Shown: piece after piece, positions 18,513 through 26,901 of the stretch
Layout: each line of letters opens with the position of its first letter
Position numbering within the stretch: position 1 is the stretch's first letter
From: an uncultured Succinatimonas sp.
GTDB taxonomy: Bacteria; Pseudomonadota; Gammaproteobacteria; Enterobacterales; Succinivibrionaceae
DNA: 64,000 bases
NCBI RefSeq assembly: GCF_905203285.1
Contig: NZ_CAJKVK010000002.1
Coordinates: forward strand, 1 to 64,000
Direction of reading: 5' to 3'
Notes under the pieces: model-generated
The model's database searches: none
The model's input: only the letters and a program-made list of their open reading frames with translations
Told to the model about the DNA's origin: nothing
Program-made: the position numbers and the translations under genes

Positions 18513-19385
18513 TTAAAGCTTTTTAGTTTTAAAAGAACGGTAGATGTAGATTGAAGCCATGGCAAGAACCATGACGGTCATTACTACTGACGCGGTTGAG
18601 GCATAACCTACGCGCAATGAGCTGACGCCGTTTTGATAAATATATTGGGAGATTGTGGCAGTTGAGTTTGCAGGTCCGCCCTTGGTTAAGACGTTGACTT
18701 TATCGAACAGACGGAATGAGTCAATCATGCGCAATATGGCAACAAGCGCAATGCCGTTTGAAATATTGGGCAAGGTAATGTAGATAAAGCGCTGGAAGGC
18801 ATTGGCTCCGTCAACGGCTGCGGCTTCATATTGTCCTTTAGGCACGCCTTGGAGTGAGGCATACATGAGAAGGAAGGCAAAAGGCGAATACTGCCAGATA
18901 TCAATAAGCAGGATGCACCAGAATGCGGTATCGATTTCGCCTAAGAAGTTATAACCGGCAAAGCCCAAGATGTTAAGAATCGAGTTGAAAAGACCGTCAT
19001 TATTGGCAAGCATGATTTGCCATACCAAAGCCACGGTTACGGGAGGCAGCAGGGTCGGCAGCAGACTTACGGTTCTGAAAAATTTCTGTCTTTTGACGAT
19101 GCTGTCAATCAAAACCGCTATCATAAGACCTAAAAATACTTCAGTGATTACGGCTACGACCGTAAAAATGAAGGTGTTATACAGAGCCTGCAGAAAGTAG
19201 CGATCTGAAAACAGTTTTATGTAGTTATCAATGCCGATGTTTTTCGGATCGGATAAAGATAGATAGTAATAATCGGTAAAACTGTAGTAAATAATGAAAA
19301 TTAACGGAAATAAGCTTAATACGGTTAAGACTAAAGCCGTAGGACTTATCATTAAGTATTCAAAAAGACCTGTTGATTTTTTCAT
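18513..19385 (-). CDS. ABC sugar transporter permease, MalF/UgpA type
   Basis: A 290-residue inner-membrane permease with six predicted helices. The EAA loop that docks with the ATPase is YEAAAVDGANAFQRFIYITLPNIS near residues 190-213. The start MKKSTGLFEYLMISPTALVL is typical of the UgpA group. It lies between the substrate-binding protein (upstream, separated by a strong hairpin) and the ATPase (15 bases downstream). It forms the translocation channel with the permease at 20673-21509. The substrate is a sugar or polyol by family; no closer assignment is possible from sequence alone. Confidence 0.92.
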   Translation of the reverse strand: MKKSTGLFEYLMISPTALVLTVLSLFPLIFIIYYSFTDYYYLSLSDPKNIGIDNYIKLFSDRYFLQALYNTFIFTVVAVITEVFLGLMIAVLIDSIVKRQKFFRTVSLLPTLLPPVTVALVWQIMLANNDGLFNSILNILGFAGYNFLGEIDTAFWCILLIDIWQYSPFAFLLMYASLQGVPKGQYEAAAVDGANAFQRFIYITLPNISNGIALVAILRMIDSFRLFDKVNVLTKGGPANSTATISQYIYQNGVSSLRVGYASTASVVMTVMVLAMASIYIYRSFKTKKL

Positions 19386-19395
19386 GATGATATAG

Positions 19396-19413
19396 GCCCC
19401 GCTTACGCGGGGC
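19396..19413 (-). promoter_or_regulatory. Intercistronic hairpin after the binding-protein gene
   Basis: A perfect 7-bp GC-rich stem (GCCCCGC / GCGGGGC) with a GTAA tetraloop on the minus strand lies in the 35-base gap between the binding protein and the next permease. It lacks a T tract. Such hairpins often protect the upstream mRNA so that binding protein is made in excess over membrane parts. Confidence 0.6.
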
Positions 19414-19420
19414 TTTACTG

Positions 19421-20656
19421 TTAACGGGCGATGACTTCTTCGATAGCGACTTTAGCGTCGTTTAAAGCATCGTCAATTGATTTTTGTCCGGTTAAAGCGT
19501 TGGAAAGCTCGATTCCGTAGACATTTTCAATTTCACCCCAAAGCGGAGTGCGGGGACGAACTTTAGACTTTTCGGTGCCTTTGAGCAGTACCTGATAGAA
19601 CGGGTATTTGGCATTCAAATCGGCATTGTTGAAGACCGAGGTACGGGTAGGAACGGCACCTTTATCGGCGGCGCTTATCTGTACTTCTGCTGAGGTTAAG
19701 TATTGCAGTAATTTGATGGCAAGATCTTTATGGGTGGTGTTGGCGGTAACGCCCATCATCCAGTTGCCGATCACGCCGGCGCTGTACTCAGGGGATGAGG
19801 CGTCTTTCTTTCCCGGAATAACTGCATAGTTGGCAAGTGAATCGGAGCCTGAAATAAACCATGACGGCCAGCCGAGACTCATGGCTGCTTTGCCTTTGGA
19901 TACGGAGGCGACAAGATCGTTTTTATCGTAGTTGGCACCGGTCTTGTAAAGTTCGATGTATAAGGCAAGGGCGTCTTTTGCTATTTGGGAGTTTACGGTT
20001 ACGTTCTTCATGTCTTTATCAAAAACGTCGCCGCCTAATGCCCACAAAATCGGCAGATAGTCACCGACAATCGGGTTGCCCTGCTGACCGCGAACTAAAT
20101 AGCCTAAAAGTCCTTGCTCTTTAACTTTTTGAGATATGGTTAAAACGTCCTGCCAGTTATCGGGAACTTTTGCACCGACCTTATTGAGAACACCTTCGTT
20201 GTAGAAAAGCAAGGTTACGTTACCGGCAAAAGGCAGGGCGTAGGTATCGCCTGAGGCATATGGTTCTTTACACACGGCAAGTGAGGTGGTTACGAAATCC
20301 GGATCGTCTTTATAGCCGTTTTGGGTCAGGTTTAAAAGCAAACCGCCTGCTGCAAACTCAGGGATCCACGGATCGTCAAGCATTACAAGGTCAAAGGCAC
20401 CTTCTTCATTGCGGGAATCAAGAGATACTTTCTGTTTTAAAGAAGCGTTTTCAAGGCCCAGAATTTTAATGGTGCAGTTATTTTCTTTTTCAAATTTGTC
20501 TTTAACGGCGTTGATTACGTCAACGTGTGAACCGCCGCGGGCGGCGATAGTCAAGGTAACCTCATCGTCGGCAAGAGCGGTTGAGGCGCTGCAGCTTAAT
20601 ATTACTGCTCCGGCTAATGCGGAGATTGCTGATTTTAAAAAGCGAGAATGTCTCAT
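19421..20656 (-). CDS. ABC transporter sugar-binding protein (family 1)
   Basis: A 411-residue periplasmic protein with a signal peptide (basic MRHSRFLK, a hydrophobic stretch and a probable cleavage after ALA near residue 29). The mature part follows the family 1 solute-binding fold: VTLTIAARGGSHVDVINAVKDKFE at the start, FDLVMLDDPWIPEFA, YALPFAGNVTLLFYN, and PGKKDASSPEYSAGVIGNWMMGV later. It captures the substrate and delivers it to the two permeases encoded on both sides. A Cys at position 22 is not in a convincing lipobox. The substrate is undetermined. Confidence 0.9.
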   Translation of the reverse strand: MRHSRFLKSAISALAGAVILSCSASTALADDEVTLTIAARGGSHVDVINAVKDKFEKENNCTIKILGLENASLKQKVSLDSRNEEGAFDLVMLDDPWIPEFAAGGLLLNLTQNGYKDDPDFVTTSLAVCKEPYASGDTYALPFAGNVTLLFYNEGVLNKVGAKVPDNWQDVLTISQKVKEQGLLGYLVRGQQGNPIVGDYLPILWALGGDVFDKDMKNVTVNSQIAKDALALYIELYKTGANYDKNDLVASVSKGKAAMSLGWPSWFISGSDSLANYAVIPGKKDASSPEYSAGVIGNWMMGVTANTTHKDLAIKLLQYLTSAEVQISAADKGAVPTRTSVFNNADLNAKYPFYQVLLKGTEKSKVRPRTPLWGEIENVYGIELSNALTGQKSIDDALNDAKVAIEEVIAR

Positions 20657-20672
20657 GGTTATTTCCTTTTAA

Positions 20673-21509
20673 TTACTCTTTCACAGCACCGCTTGACAGT
20701 CCTGAGATTAAGAAGTTTTGAGCGAAAATTACGAAAAATAAAACCGGGATTAAGGAGATGACGCCGCCTGATGCGACCATGCCCCATTGGGTGAGTTCCT
20801 GTTCGGAGTTCATGGTGGAAAGGAGCAGCGGAATGGTAAAGTTCTGCGGATCCTGCACGAAGATAACGCCGTAAAGGTATTCGTTCCATGAAGTCATGAA
20901 GGAAAGGATACCGACCGCAGTAAGCCCCGGAAGAACCTGGGGTAGAACGATTTTGGTAAACATCTGCCATTCGCTTGCGCCGTCGACCATAGCGCTTTCT
21001 TCAACTTCTACGGGAAGTTTTTGGAAAAATGACAGGAGAAACCAGATGATAAAAGGCACGTTAATTAAAATATGGGCAAGTACGATAGGAGTCATCGTAT
21101 TGATGATGCCAAGTGAGGTCATCATGATGTAAAGCGGCAGCGCCAGGGAAATCGGCGGCAGAATTCTTATGAGCAGTACCCAGAACAGCATCGGGCCTTT
21201 CATTCCGAATTTGAATCTGGCACGGGATAATATGTAAGAACACATTACGCCGAATACTAAAGATACGCACAGTGATGTACAGGTTACGAATAAAGAATTT
21301 AAGATGGCGTTCAAAAATCCCTTTTCCGTAAAAAGTCCGATGAAATTCTCAAGTGAAAAAGATCGCGGATAAAAAGAAAATCCGGAGTTCAAATCATCCT
21401 GACTGCGGATTGAAAGGGTGAACATCCAGTAAATGGGAAAAAGCGTCCATACCATTAAAAAGGCAAGACATATTCCTTTTACGGTTTTTTGTCGTTTGTT
21501 GCTAATCAT
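20673..21509 (-). CDS. ABC sugar transporter permease, MalG/UgpE type
   Basis: A 278-residue permease with six predicted helices and an EAA loop VEESAMVDGASEWQMFTKIVLPQV near residues 170-194. The N-terminus (VKGICLAFLMVWTLFPIYWMF) is typical of the MalG group. It is the first gene of its operon, with the binding protein starting 16 bases later. A permease-first order with no sugar hydrolase or regulator in the operon is less common than binding protein first. AT-rich DNA of about 80 bases upstream, shared with the 3' end of the MBL-fold gene, must hold the promoter. Confidence 0.92.
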   Translation of the reverse strand: MISNKRQKTVKGICLAFLMVWTLFPIYWMFTLSIRSQDDLNSGFSFYPRSFSLENFIGLFTEKGFLNAILNSLFVTCTSLCVSLVFGVMCSYILSRARFKFGMKGPMLFWVLLIRILPPISLALPLYIMMTSLGIINTMTPIVLAHILINVPFIIWFLLSFFQKLPVEVEESAMVDGASEWQMFTKIVLPQVLPGLTAVGILSFMTSWNEYLYGVIFVQDPQNFTIPLLLSTMNSEQELTQWGMVASGGVISLIPVLFFVIFAQNFLISGLSSGAVKE

Positions 21510-21591
21510 ACTTACACCTTTAAAAATGATGGCGTAAGATTAGCAAACACTTTTTAAATTCAAATTTGCTTTATATAAGGCGTTTGTTAAG

Positions 21592-22554
21592 TTATTTTTT
21601 TAATACGGCAAAAGGAAGTAAATTTTCTTTACATTCAAAGCCTACGGCACAAATTTCTTCATTTAAAGAAAAGTTTCGGTTAAGCATTCCGGTAATAAAA
21701 ATTTGGCCTGCAATAGACTCCTTTTTTAAATAATCTTCGGCTTTTGCAATTATCTCGGGACGGGCGCTGTTGTAAGTGCGCTTACTGTCGGCGCAGATAA
21801 TAAAAAATGAAGGCTTGCAGATATCGATAAGACATGACGGCATACCGTCAATCTGACCGTGATGGGTTAATTTAACTACATCAGCCTGGCGCAGTTCATC
21901 GGTAAAGCGAGCAATACATGATTGATCTGCCGTAAGCATGAAGGAATGATTGTTAACTGTGACAAATTGCGCTAAAGAAAATAAATTTTCGCTTTTATCA
22001 AATTGAAGCAGAATTTTTTGACTATCAGGATTTTGATAGTCTAAAAAAGCATTTTCAAGCATGATCTTGCGTTTTAATAGATTATCTTTGGTAATACCTA
22101 TTGTCTTAATTTGTACCTGACCGTTAAAAAAAGATAAACGGTTTTCTTTGGCAATTTCATGACAAGGAACTTTGTTCTTTGTAAGCGTCTTAAGCAGTTT
22201 TTTGTAGAGGGCAATTCCGCGCATAAAGGTGGAAATGTTCTCTTGTGGATTTTCGTTAATGTAATTTACGCCTTGAGAAGAAAAATCGCTGACTATGCTC
22301 GTATAAAATGTTTTAACGGGAAAATCGACTGCGGCTTTATAAAGCCCTCCTATGTGATCGTAATGCAGATGCGTTAAGATCATCGCTTCTATTGTCATTA
22401 CCTTTATCTTTTTTAAAAACTCATGCAGCCTGATTGTTCCTTTTTCTTCATAAGTTTCTTTGTCGTCAGGTCCGCCGTCGATAATAATTGCTTTTTCTGC
22501 GTTTTTGATAACAATGGACTCGCCGTAACCGACATTGACAAAATAAAGCTGCAT
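21592..22554 (-). CDS. MBL-fold metallo-hydrolase (ComEC C-terminal-like)
   Basis: A 320-residue soluble metallo-beta-lactamase-fold protein. The metal-binding motif is THLHYDHIGG near residues 61-70, preceded by IIIDGGPD at 28-35. VTNNHSFMLTADQSC-like and VVKLTHHGQIDGMP segments later resemble the extracellular ComEC/Rec2 hydrolase module. No membrane segments or signal peptide are seen, so it is a stand-alone cytosolic version. Stand-alone members of this family are often near defence genes, but here its neighbours are transport and yjaG. Substrate unknown; a nucleotide or nucleic acid phosphoester is a reasonable guess from the family. Confidence 0.75.
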   Translation of the reverse strand: MQLYFVNVGYGESIVIKNAEKAIIIDGGPDDKETYEEKGTIRLHEFLKKIKVMTIEAMILTHLHYDHIGGLYKAAVDFPVKTFYTSIVSDFSSQGVNYINENPQENISTFMRGIALYKKLLKTLTKNKVPCHEIAKENRLSFFNGQVQIKTIGITKDNLLKRKIMLENAFLDYQNPDSQKILLQFDKSENLFSLAQFVTVNNHSFMLTADQSCIARFTDELRQADVVKLTHHGQIDGMPSCLIDICKPSFFIICADSKRTYNSARPEIIAKAEDYLKKESIAGQIFITGMLNRNFSLNEEICAVGFECKENLLPFAVLKK

Positions 22555-22649
22555 ATTTAGTTCCTGATTTGCTAAAGTCTTGTTCTATCTTTGTAGCAAA
22601 TCTGTGTAAAATCTCTGTAAAGAAAAATTAACGTGTAAGGTTTTGTTTC

Positions 22650-23300
22650 ATGACATTATTCGGTGAAAAGTTTTATCCGACTTTAAATAAGTTGTCTCCG
22701 TGGCGTCAAAGTCTTTTTGCTTTGGTTTTAGCCCATCGTCAGTTCCCTAATTTTGAATTATGGGTAGATACCGTAAAGCATAAAGGTAAAGCGGAATTTA
22801 ATTTCGCGCTGAAAAAACTTTGGGAATATCACTTAGATAAATTCAATCACATCGATTTAGAAAAAGTTTTGGATGTTTTTGATCCTTTCGTTCCCGATCC
22901 TGATAAAGACGGAGACAGTCTCGGTACTTTATTTGCTTTAGATGCCGCAGCTTCTTTAACCGCAGCTTTTGATGCGATTATTCTGCATCAGGGCGACGAG
23001 GCGGAAATAGCTTCAAGGTCAAGCCTTGCTTCTGTTGTGCGTATGGTGGAAAACAATACCGAAGAAGATCTTGATGAAGATGCGATGCGTGAGCAGGAGT
23101 TGGTTGACAACGAGATCAATTTCCAAATTGATTTGATGGAAATGCTGCGAGGCGCAAAGCGCGATCCTGACTTAGCCAAGATGCTTATTAAGATCGCAAT
23201 TAAAGATCATGTAAGCAATATCGGTATTGAGCAAAACGATCTACACGGCTGTAGATATGAGGATTATGCCGCTCATAATAGCCACGCAGGAAAAAACTAG
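22650..23300 (+). CDS. yjaG: YjaG family protein (DUF416)
   Basis: The 216-residue protein matches the DUF416 family of uncharacterised gamma-proteobacterial proteins: LSPWRQSLFALVLAHRQFPNFELW near the N-terminus, the WEYH helix, FALDAAASLTAAFDAI, and a C-terminal VSNIGIEQ. In E. coli yjaG lies next to hupA near purHD; here hup and purHD follow at 25-29 kb, a loosened version of that neighbourhood. An acidic insert (about residues 130-150) and a C-terminal tail of about 20 residues exceed the E. coli length of 196. That tail overlaps the 3' end of the convergent gene by 60 bases. Function unknown. Confidence 0.82.
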   Translation: MTLFGEKFYPTLNKLSPWRQSLFALVLAHRQFPNFELWVDTVKHKGKAEFNFALKKLWEYHLDKFNHIDLEKVLDVFDPFVPDPDKDGDSLGTLFALDAAASLTAAFDAIILHQGDEAEIASRSSLASVVRMVENNTEEDLDEDAMREQELVDNEINFQIDLMEMLRGAKRDPDLAKMLIKIAIKDHVSNIGIEQNDLHGCRYEDYAAHNSHAGKN

Positions 23301-24014
23301 ACGTACTATTTTTACCGGAAGTTTAATTAAAAGCGTAGTTCCGGCAAAAGATCCTAAAAAAGTAGCGGCAATAAGTACGGGCACCCATGACCAATGAATA
23401 GCGGTTACCGATCCTACGGTAATCGCTCCTACGATATTCCAAATCGTGGCGACAAATACCATGGTGTGTAAAATGGCGCTTTTAAGATCCAATCGGAAAA
23501 TCGAAACAAAGGTGAGAGTGGCAAAAAGTCCTGCCCCTGATGATAAAGATCCTGAAAACAATCCGACTGCGATAATCGCCAATGTTCCGGCGAAAACTCG
23601 CAGTTTAGAACGCTCGGGATTGGCGTTTGATCCGAATTGTTTTTTAAAGAAAGTGTAAATACCTGCAGCGATTGTAATAAGACCGACGGCGATTTCGGCA
23701 ATTTGCGAAGGAACGCTGATAACTATAAGCGTTCCGGCCACGACGGCGGGACAGCCGATAAGAAGCATAAGAAGCGCAATTTGCCGGTCAAGATTAAATT
23801 TGCCGTGTTCGCTTTTTTTCTTGCTTAAAGCTCCTACTCCAAGAAAGATTACGGCTACTTTATGCGTGCCTAAAGCTTCGGCAAAAGGAAGACCCATTAA
23901 TATAAGTAAGGGAAATTGCACGAATCCTGCGCCGCCGCCTGAAACTGAGGCAAAGAGGTTGGCTATAAACGAGACGCTAAATAATATAATTTCATCTAAA
24001 ATTTCTTGGATCAT
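23241..24014 (-). CDS. TauE/SafE-type membrane transporter (DUF81)
   Basis: A 257-residue integral membrane protein with about eight helices and the family's N-terminal GGGAGFVQFPLLILMGLP and EALGTHKVAVIF, mirrored by GSLSSGAGLFATLTFVSIF in the second half. TauE/SafE proteins are thought to export sulfite or sulfur-containing organic anions, although few are tested. Nothing nearby points to sulfur metabolism. The stop codon lies inside the 3' end of yjaG (60-base tail-to-tail overlap). The true substrate is unknown. Confidence 0.85.
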   Translation of the reverse strand: MIQEILDEIILFSVSFIANLFASVSGGGAGFVQFPLLILMGLPFAEALGTHKVAVIFLGVGALSKKKSEHGKFNLDRQIALLMLLIGCPAVVAGTLIVISVPSQIAEIAVGLITIAAGIYTFFKKQFGSNANPERSKLRVFAGTLAIIAVGLFSGSLSSGAGLFATLTFVSIFRLDLKSAILHTMVFVATIWNIVGAITVGSVTAIHWSWVPVLIAATFLGSFAGTTLLIKLPVKIVRLVFSCVAIMSGIILISTAV

Positions 24015-24237
24015 TTTTGACTTTAAAAGAAGAACACGGTTAAGTTTTTGAATTCATTTTTAATGTGGGATGTAGGGTATGACGTTGGAAGGATAGTGTC
24101 AAGACAATTAAGAGAAAGGTTTACATCATCACTTTTGTTTGTATTTTTTGACACAAAGGCACAAATTTAAATGCAAAAAGAATCAAAAATAATGTAAAGT
24201 TATATTGCTGTAATTTTTTTACGGCAAGGAGACTTTT

Positions 24238-25344
24238 ATGACTACTGCAATATTAAGATCTTTTAGAGTAAGAAATTTTAAGCAATTTAAAGAATTATTT
24301 TTAGATTTCTCCAATGTCAGAGATTATTCATATAGCGAAGATTGTTTATCTGAAGATCATAACTTTATTAAGTCTCTTGTGGTATATGGGCCTAATGCTT
24401 CAGGAAAAAGCAACCTAGGTTATGCAATTTTTGATGTAATGCATCATCTTGCAGATGTGTCTACTGATTCTTTAGCTTATCAGTATTACCTGAGAGCCGA
24501 TGGTATTAATAATTGTGCTGACTTTGAATATGTTTTTAATATACATGGGCAAGATGTTGAATATATTTATAGCAAAAAAGACTACAAAACTTTGATTAAA
24601 GAAAAGTTGATAATTAATAAGAAATGCATTTTTGAATGGGATTTAACAAATAATATTACAAATTTCGACGGCATAAAAGATTTTGGTTTTGAATCTTTAA
24701 ATACCCAAATTCAGGTTGGAAGTATTTCTTTTTTAAGATATATGGTAAATAATTCACCGAGACTTAAAGATAATTTAGTATTCGAGTTAATGGATTTTAT
24801 TTTAGGAATGTTATGGTTTAGAAGAAATTCTTTTATAGGAGGTTTATCGAATACTAATATTGATGAGTATATTATTAAACATGATTTAATAGAAGATTTT
24901 GAAAAATTTTTAAATAAAAATGAAGTTAATGAAAAACTATCAGTAATGAAACTCCCTGATGGATCGGAAAAAATTTATTTTAAACATAAACAATTATTAC
25001 CTATGTTTATGACTGCATCTAGTGGAACATTGGCATTGTCAAGATTCTTTTATTGGATGCAATTTATGAATAAATCGACTTTTGTTTTTATCGATGAATT
25101 TGATGCTTTTTATCATTTTTCTGTTGCTGATAATATTTTAACGTATTTAATAAAATTACCTATACAAAGCATAGTTACAACCCATAATACCAATTTGTTA
25201 AAGACAAAAAAGGTACGACCTGATTGCTGTTTTTTATTAGATGAGTCAGCTCAGCTGAAATCATTTGCAGATAGAACACAACGCGAAATAAGACAGGGAA
25301 ATAATTTAGAAAAATTGTATATATCTGGGGCATTCAACTGTTAA
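24238..25344 (+). CDS. AAA family ATPase (AAA15/OLD-like, possible defence protein)
   Basis: A 368-residue ABC-type ATPase of the RecF/AAA15 kind. Walker A is YGPNASGKSN (residues 50-59) after an FRVRNFKQFKELFLDF strand, Walker B is FVFIDEFDAF (about 282-291) and the switch His is in TTHNTN (His316). The middle holds a helical insert without recognisable domain. Such proteins often work with an RloB-type or nuclease partner in abortive infection; no partner gene is seen. Codon use is strongly AT-biased (TTA, AAA, ATT) compared with flanking genes, which suggests transfer. The ATG follows AAGGAG. A repeat-bearing gene fragment follows. Confidence 0.8.
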   Translation: MTTAILRSFRVRNFKQFKELFLDFSNVRDYSYSEDCLSEDHNFIKSLVVYGPNASGKSNLGYAIFDVMHHLADVSTDSLAYQYYLRADGINNCADFEYVFNIHGQDVEYIYSKKDYKTLIKEKLIINKKCIFEWDLTNNITNFDGIKDFGFESLNTQIQVGSISFLRYMVNNSPRLKDNLVFELMDFILGMLWFRRNSFIGGLSNTNIDEYIIKHDLIEDFEKFLNKNEVNEKLSVMKLPDGSEKIYFKHKQLLPMFMTASSGTLALSRFFYWMQFMNKSTFVFIDEFDAFYHFSVADNILTYLIKLPIQSIVTTHNTNLLKTKKVRPDCCFLLDESAQLKSFADRTQREIRQGNNLEKLYISGAFNC

Positions 25345-25452
25345 AAATTTAATGTTGTTTTTAGGTTGAAAAATTATTAGCAGGCACAAAACTTGCGGAA
25401 GATTTGGAAAATTGACGACAAAGAACGGGTGAGAGAAAATATCAATTCTGTA

Positions 25453-25515
25453 GACCAAGCTAACCAAGGTACCGACCAAGCTAACCAAGGTATTGATCAA
25501 CCTAACTTCGGATCG
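25453..25515 (+). repeat. Three tandem 21-bp repeats
   Basis: Units at 25453-25473, 25474-25494 and 25495-25515. The first two share GACCAAGCTAACCAAGGTA and differ only at the last two bases; the third is diverged. The 21-bp period keeps a reading frame. Confidence 0.85.
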
Positions 25516-25535
25516 ATCAAAATTTTGGCTGTATG

Positions 25536-25573
25536 CAAAAAAGAAAAAGGCTGCAGATTTTTTTTACAGCCTT
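25536..25573 (-). terminator. Rho-independent terminator after purD
   Basis: On the minus strand AAGGCTG (25573-25567) pairs with CAGCCTT (25553-25547) and TTTCTTTTTT follows. It lies 30 bases after the purD stop. Confidence 0.8.
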
Positions 25574-25602
25574 AAATTGTTAGTTCACGGTTGAATTAGT
25601 CG

Positions 25603-26886
25603 TTAATCACGCTTTAAAGCACGCCATGCAATATCATTACGATAAAACATGCCGTTAAAGTGGACTTTTTCAATAAGTTTATAGGCACGGTCGCGTGCAT
25701 CTTTGATATCTTCACCTAAAGCGGTAACGCATAAAACACGTCCGCCTGAAGTTACGACTTTACCGTCAACAGACTTGGTGCCGGCCTCAAAAATTTTGGT
25801 GCCTTCAGGAGTTTTTTCATCAAGCCCTGAAATTTCATCACCTTTGCGCGGAGATGCGGGATAACCTTCTGCTGCAAGAACAACTCCTACTGCAGGACGA
25901 GGATCGTATTTAACCTCAAGTCCTTTAAGTCCGTTTTCTTTGGATCCTTTAAGGCAAAGATCAACTAAATCCGACTGCATGCGCAGCATGATAGGTTGGG
26001 TTTCAGGGTCACCGAAGCGGCAGTTGAACTCGACTACGCGCGGAGCGCCGTTTTTATCAATCATAAGACCTGCATAAAGGAAGCCGAAGTACGGGATTCC
26101 GTCTTTACGCATACCTTCTAAAGTAGGGTTAATGATCTCATTCATAACGCGGTCATAAACCTCTTTAGTTACAACCGGAGCCGGGGAATAGGCTCCCATA
26201 CCGCCGGTGTTAGGACCTGTATCGCCGTCGCCGACACGCTTGTGATCCTGGCTGGTTGCCATGGGTAAAGCGTTGATGGAGTCTGACATAACGATGAAGG
26301 ATGCTTCTTCGCCTTCCATGAACTCTTCAATTACGACACGAGCTCCGGCATTGCCGAAAGCGTGATCGTCAAGCATGGAATGAACGGCGTTGATAGCTTC
26401 GTCTTCAGTCATGGCGACGACTACGCCTTTACCGGCGGCAAGACCGTCTGCCTTAATAACAATAGGAGCGCCTTGCTCTTTAATATAAGCACAGGCTTTG
26501 TCGGCGTTATCGAAAATTTCGTAGGCGGCGGTCGGAATGTGATGGCGCTTTAAGAAATCTTTGGTAAAAGATTTGGAGCCTTCAAGCTGAGCTGCAGCTT
26601 TGCTCGGTCCGAAAATGGTAAGACCTTCAGCCTTAAAAGCGTCAACGACACCGTCAACAAGCGGAGCTTCAGGACCGACAATAGTCAGATCGACATTATT
26701 GTCTTTGGCAAATTTTACCAAGCCGTCAATATCACTTACGGAGATATTAACGTTTTCCATTTTTTCTTCACGAGCGGTGCCGGGGTTGCCCGGAGCGACA
26801 AAAACTTTGTCGGCAAGAGGTGAAAGGGAAGCGCGCCAAGCAAGAGCGTGTTCGCGTCCGCCGTTACCGATTACTAAAACTTTCAT
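25603..26886 (-). CDS. purD: Phosphoribosylamine-glycine ligase
   Basis: A 427-residue ATP-grasp enzyme that makes glycinamide ribonucleotide, the second step of purine synthesis. It opens MKVLVIGNGGREHALAW, the family signature. The ATP-grasp parts IVIKADGLAAGKGVVVA, EEFMEGEEASFIVMSD and RFGDPETQ are intact, and the length equals E. coli PurD (429). It follows purH after 15 bases with an AAGGAG site, as in the purHD operon of enterobacteria. A terminator closes the operon. Confidence 0.97.
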   Translation of the reverse strand: MKVLVIGNGGREHALAWRASLSPLADKVFVAPGNPGTAREEKMENVNISVSDIDGLVKFAKDNNVDLTIVGPEAPLVDGVVDAFKAEGLTIFGPSKAAAQLEGSKSFTKDFLKRHHIPTAAYEIFDNADKACAYIKEQGAPIVIKADGLAAGKGVVVAMTEDEAINAVHSMLDDHAFGNAGARVVIEEFMEGEEASFIVMSDSINALPMATSQDHKRVGDGDTGPNTGGMGAYSPAPVVTKEVYDRVMNEIINPTLEGMRKDGIPYFGFLYAGLMIDKNGAPRVVEFNCRFGDPETQPIMLRMQSDLVDLCLKGSKENGLKGLEVKYDPRPAVGVVLAAEGYPASPRKGDEISGLDEKTPEGTKIFEAGTKSVDGKVVTSGGRVLCVTALGEDIKDARDRAYKLIEKVHFNGMFYRNDIAWRALKRD

Positions 26887-26901
26887 CTAAGACTCCTTTA
26901 A

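Larger units (their letters stand above)
25393..25575 (+). pseudogene. Gene fragment with DQANQG heptapeptide repeats
   Basis: A 60-codon open frame containing three tandem heptads (DQANQGT, DQANQGI, DQPNFGS) encoded by 21-bp repeats. Linkers of repeated DQxxDQ type occur in AlbA/Schlafen-like ATP-binding regulators, so this may be a remnant of such a gene; that is recollection of a pattern, not a match. The C-terminus runs through the purD terminator and reads like noise. No ribosome site supports independent expression. It may equally be non-coding. Confidence 0.3.

Noticed and set aside
24055..24080. TTAATGTGGGATGTA resembles the end of the IS1634-type element plus its duplication
   Set aside because: Only about 14 of 20 bases match the inverted repeat and no second end or transposase remnant lies nearby; chance is likely.
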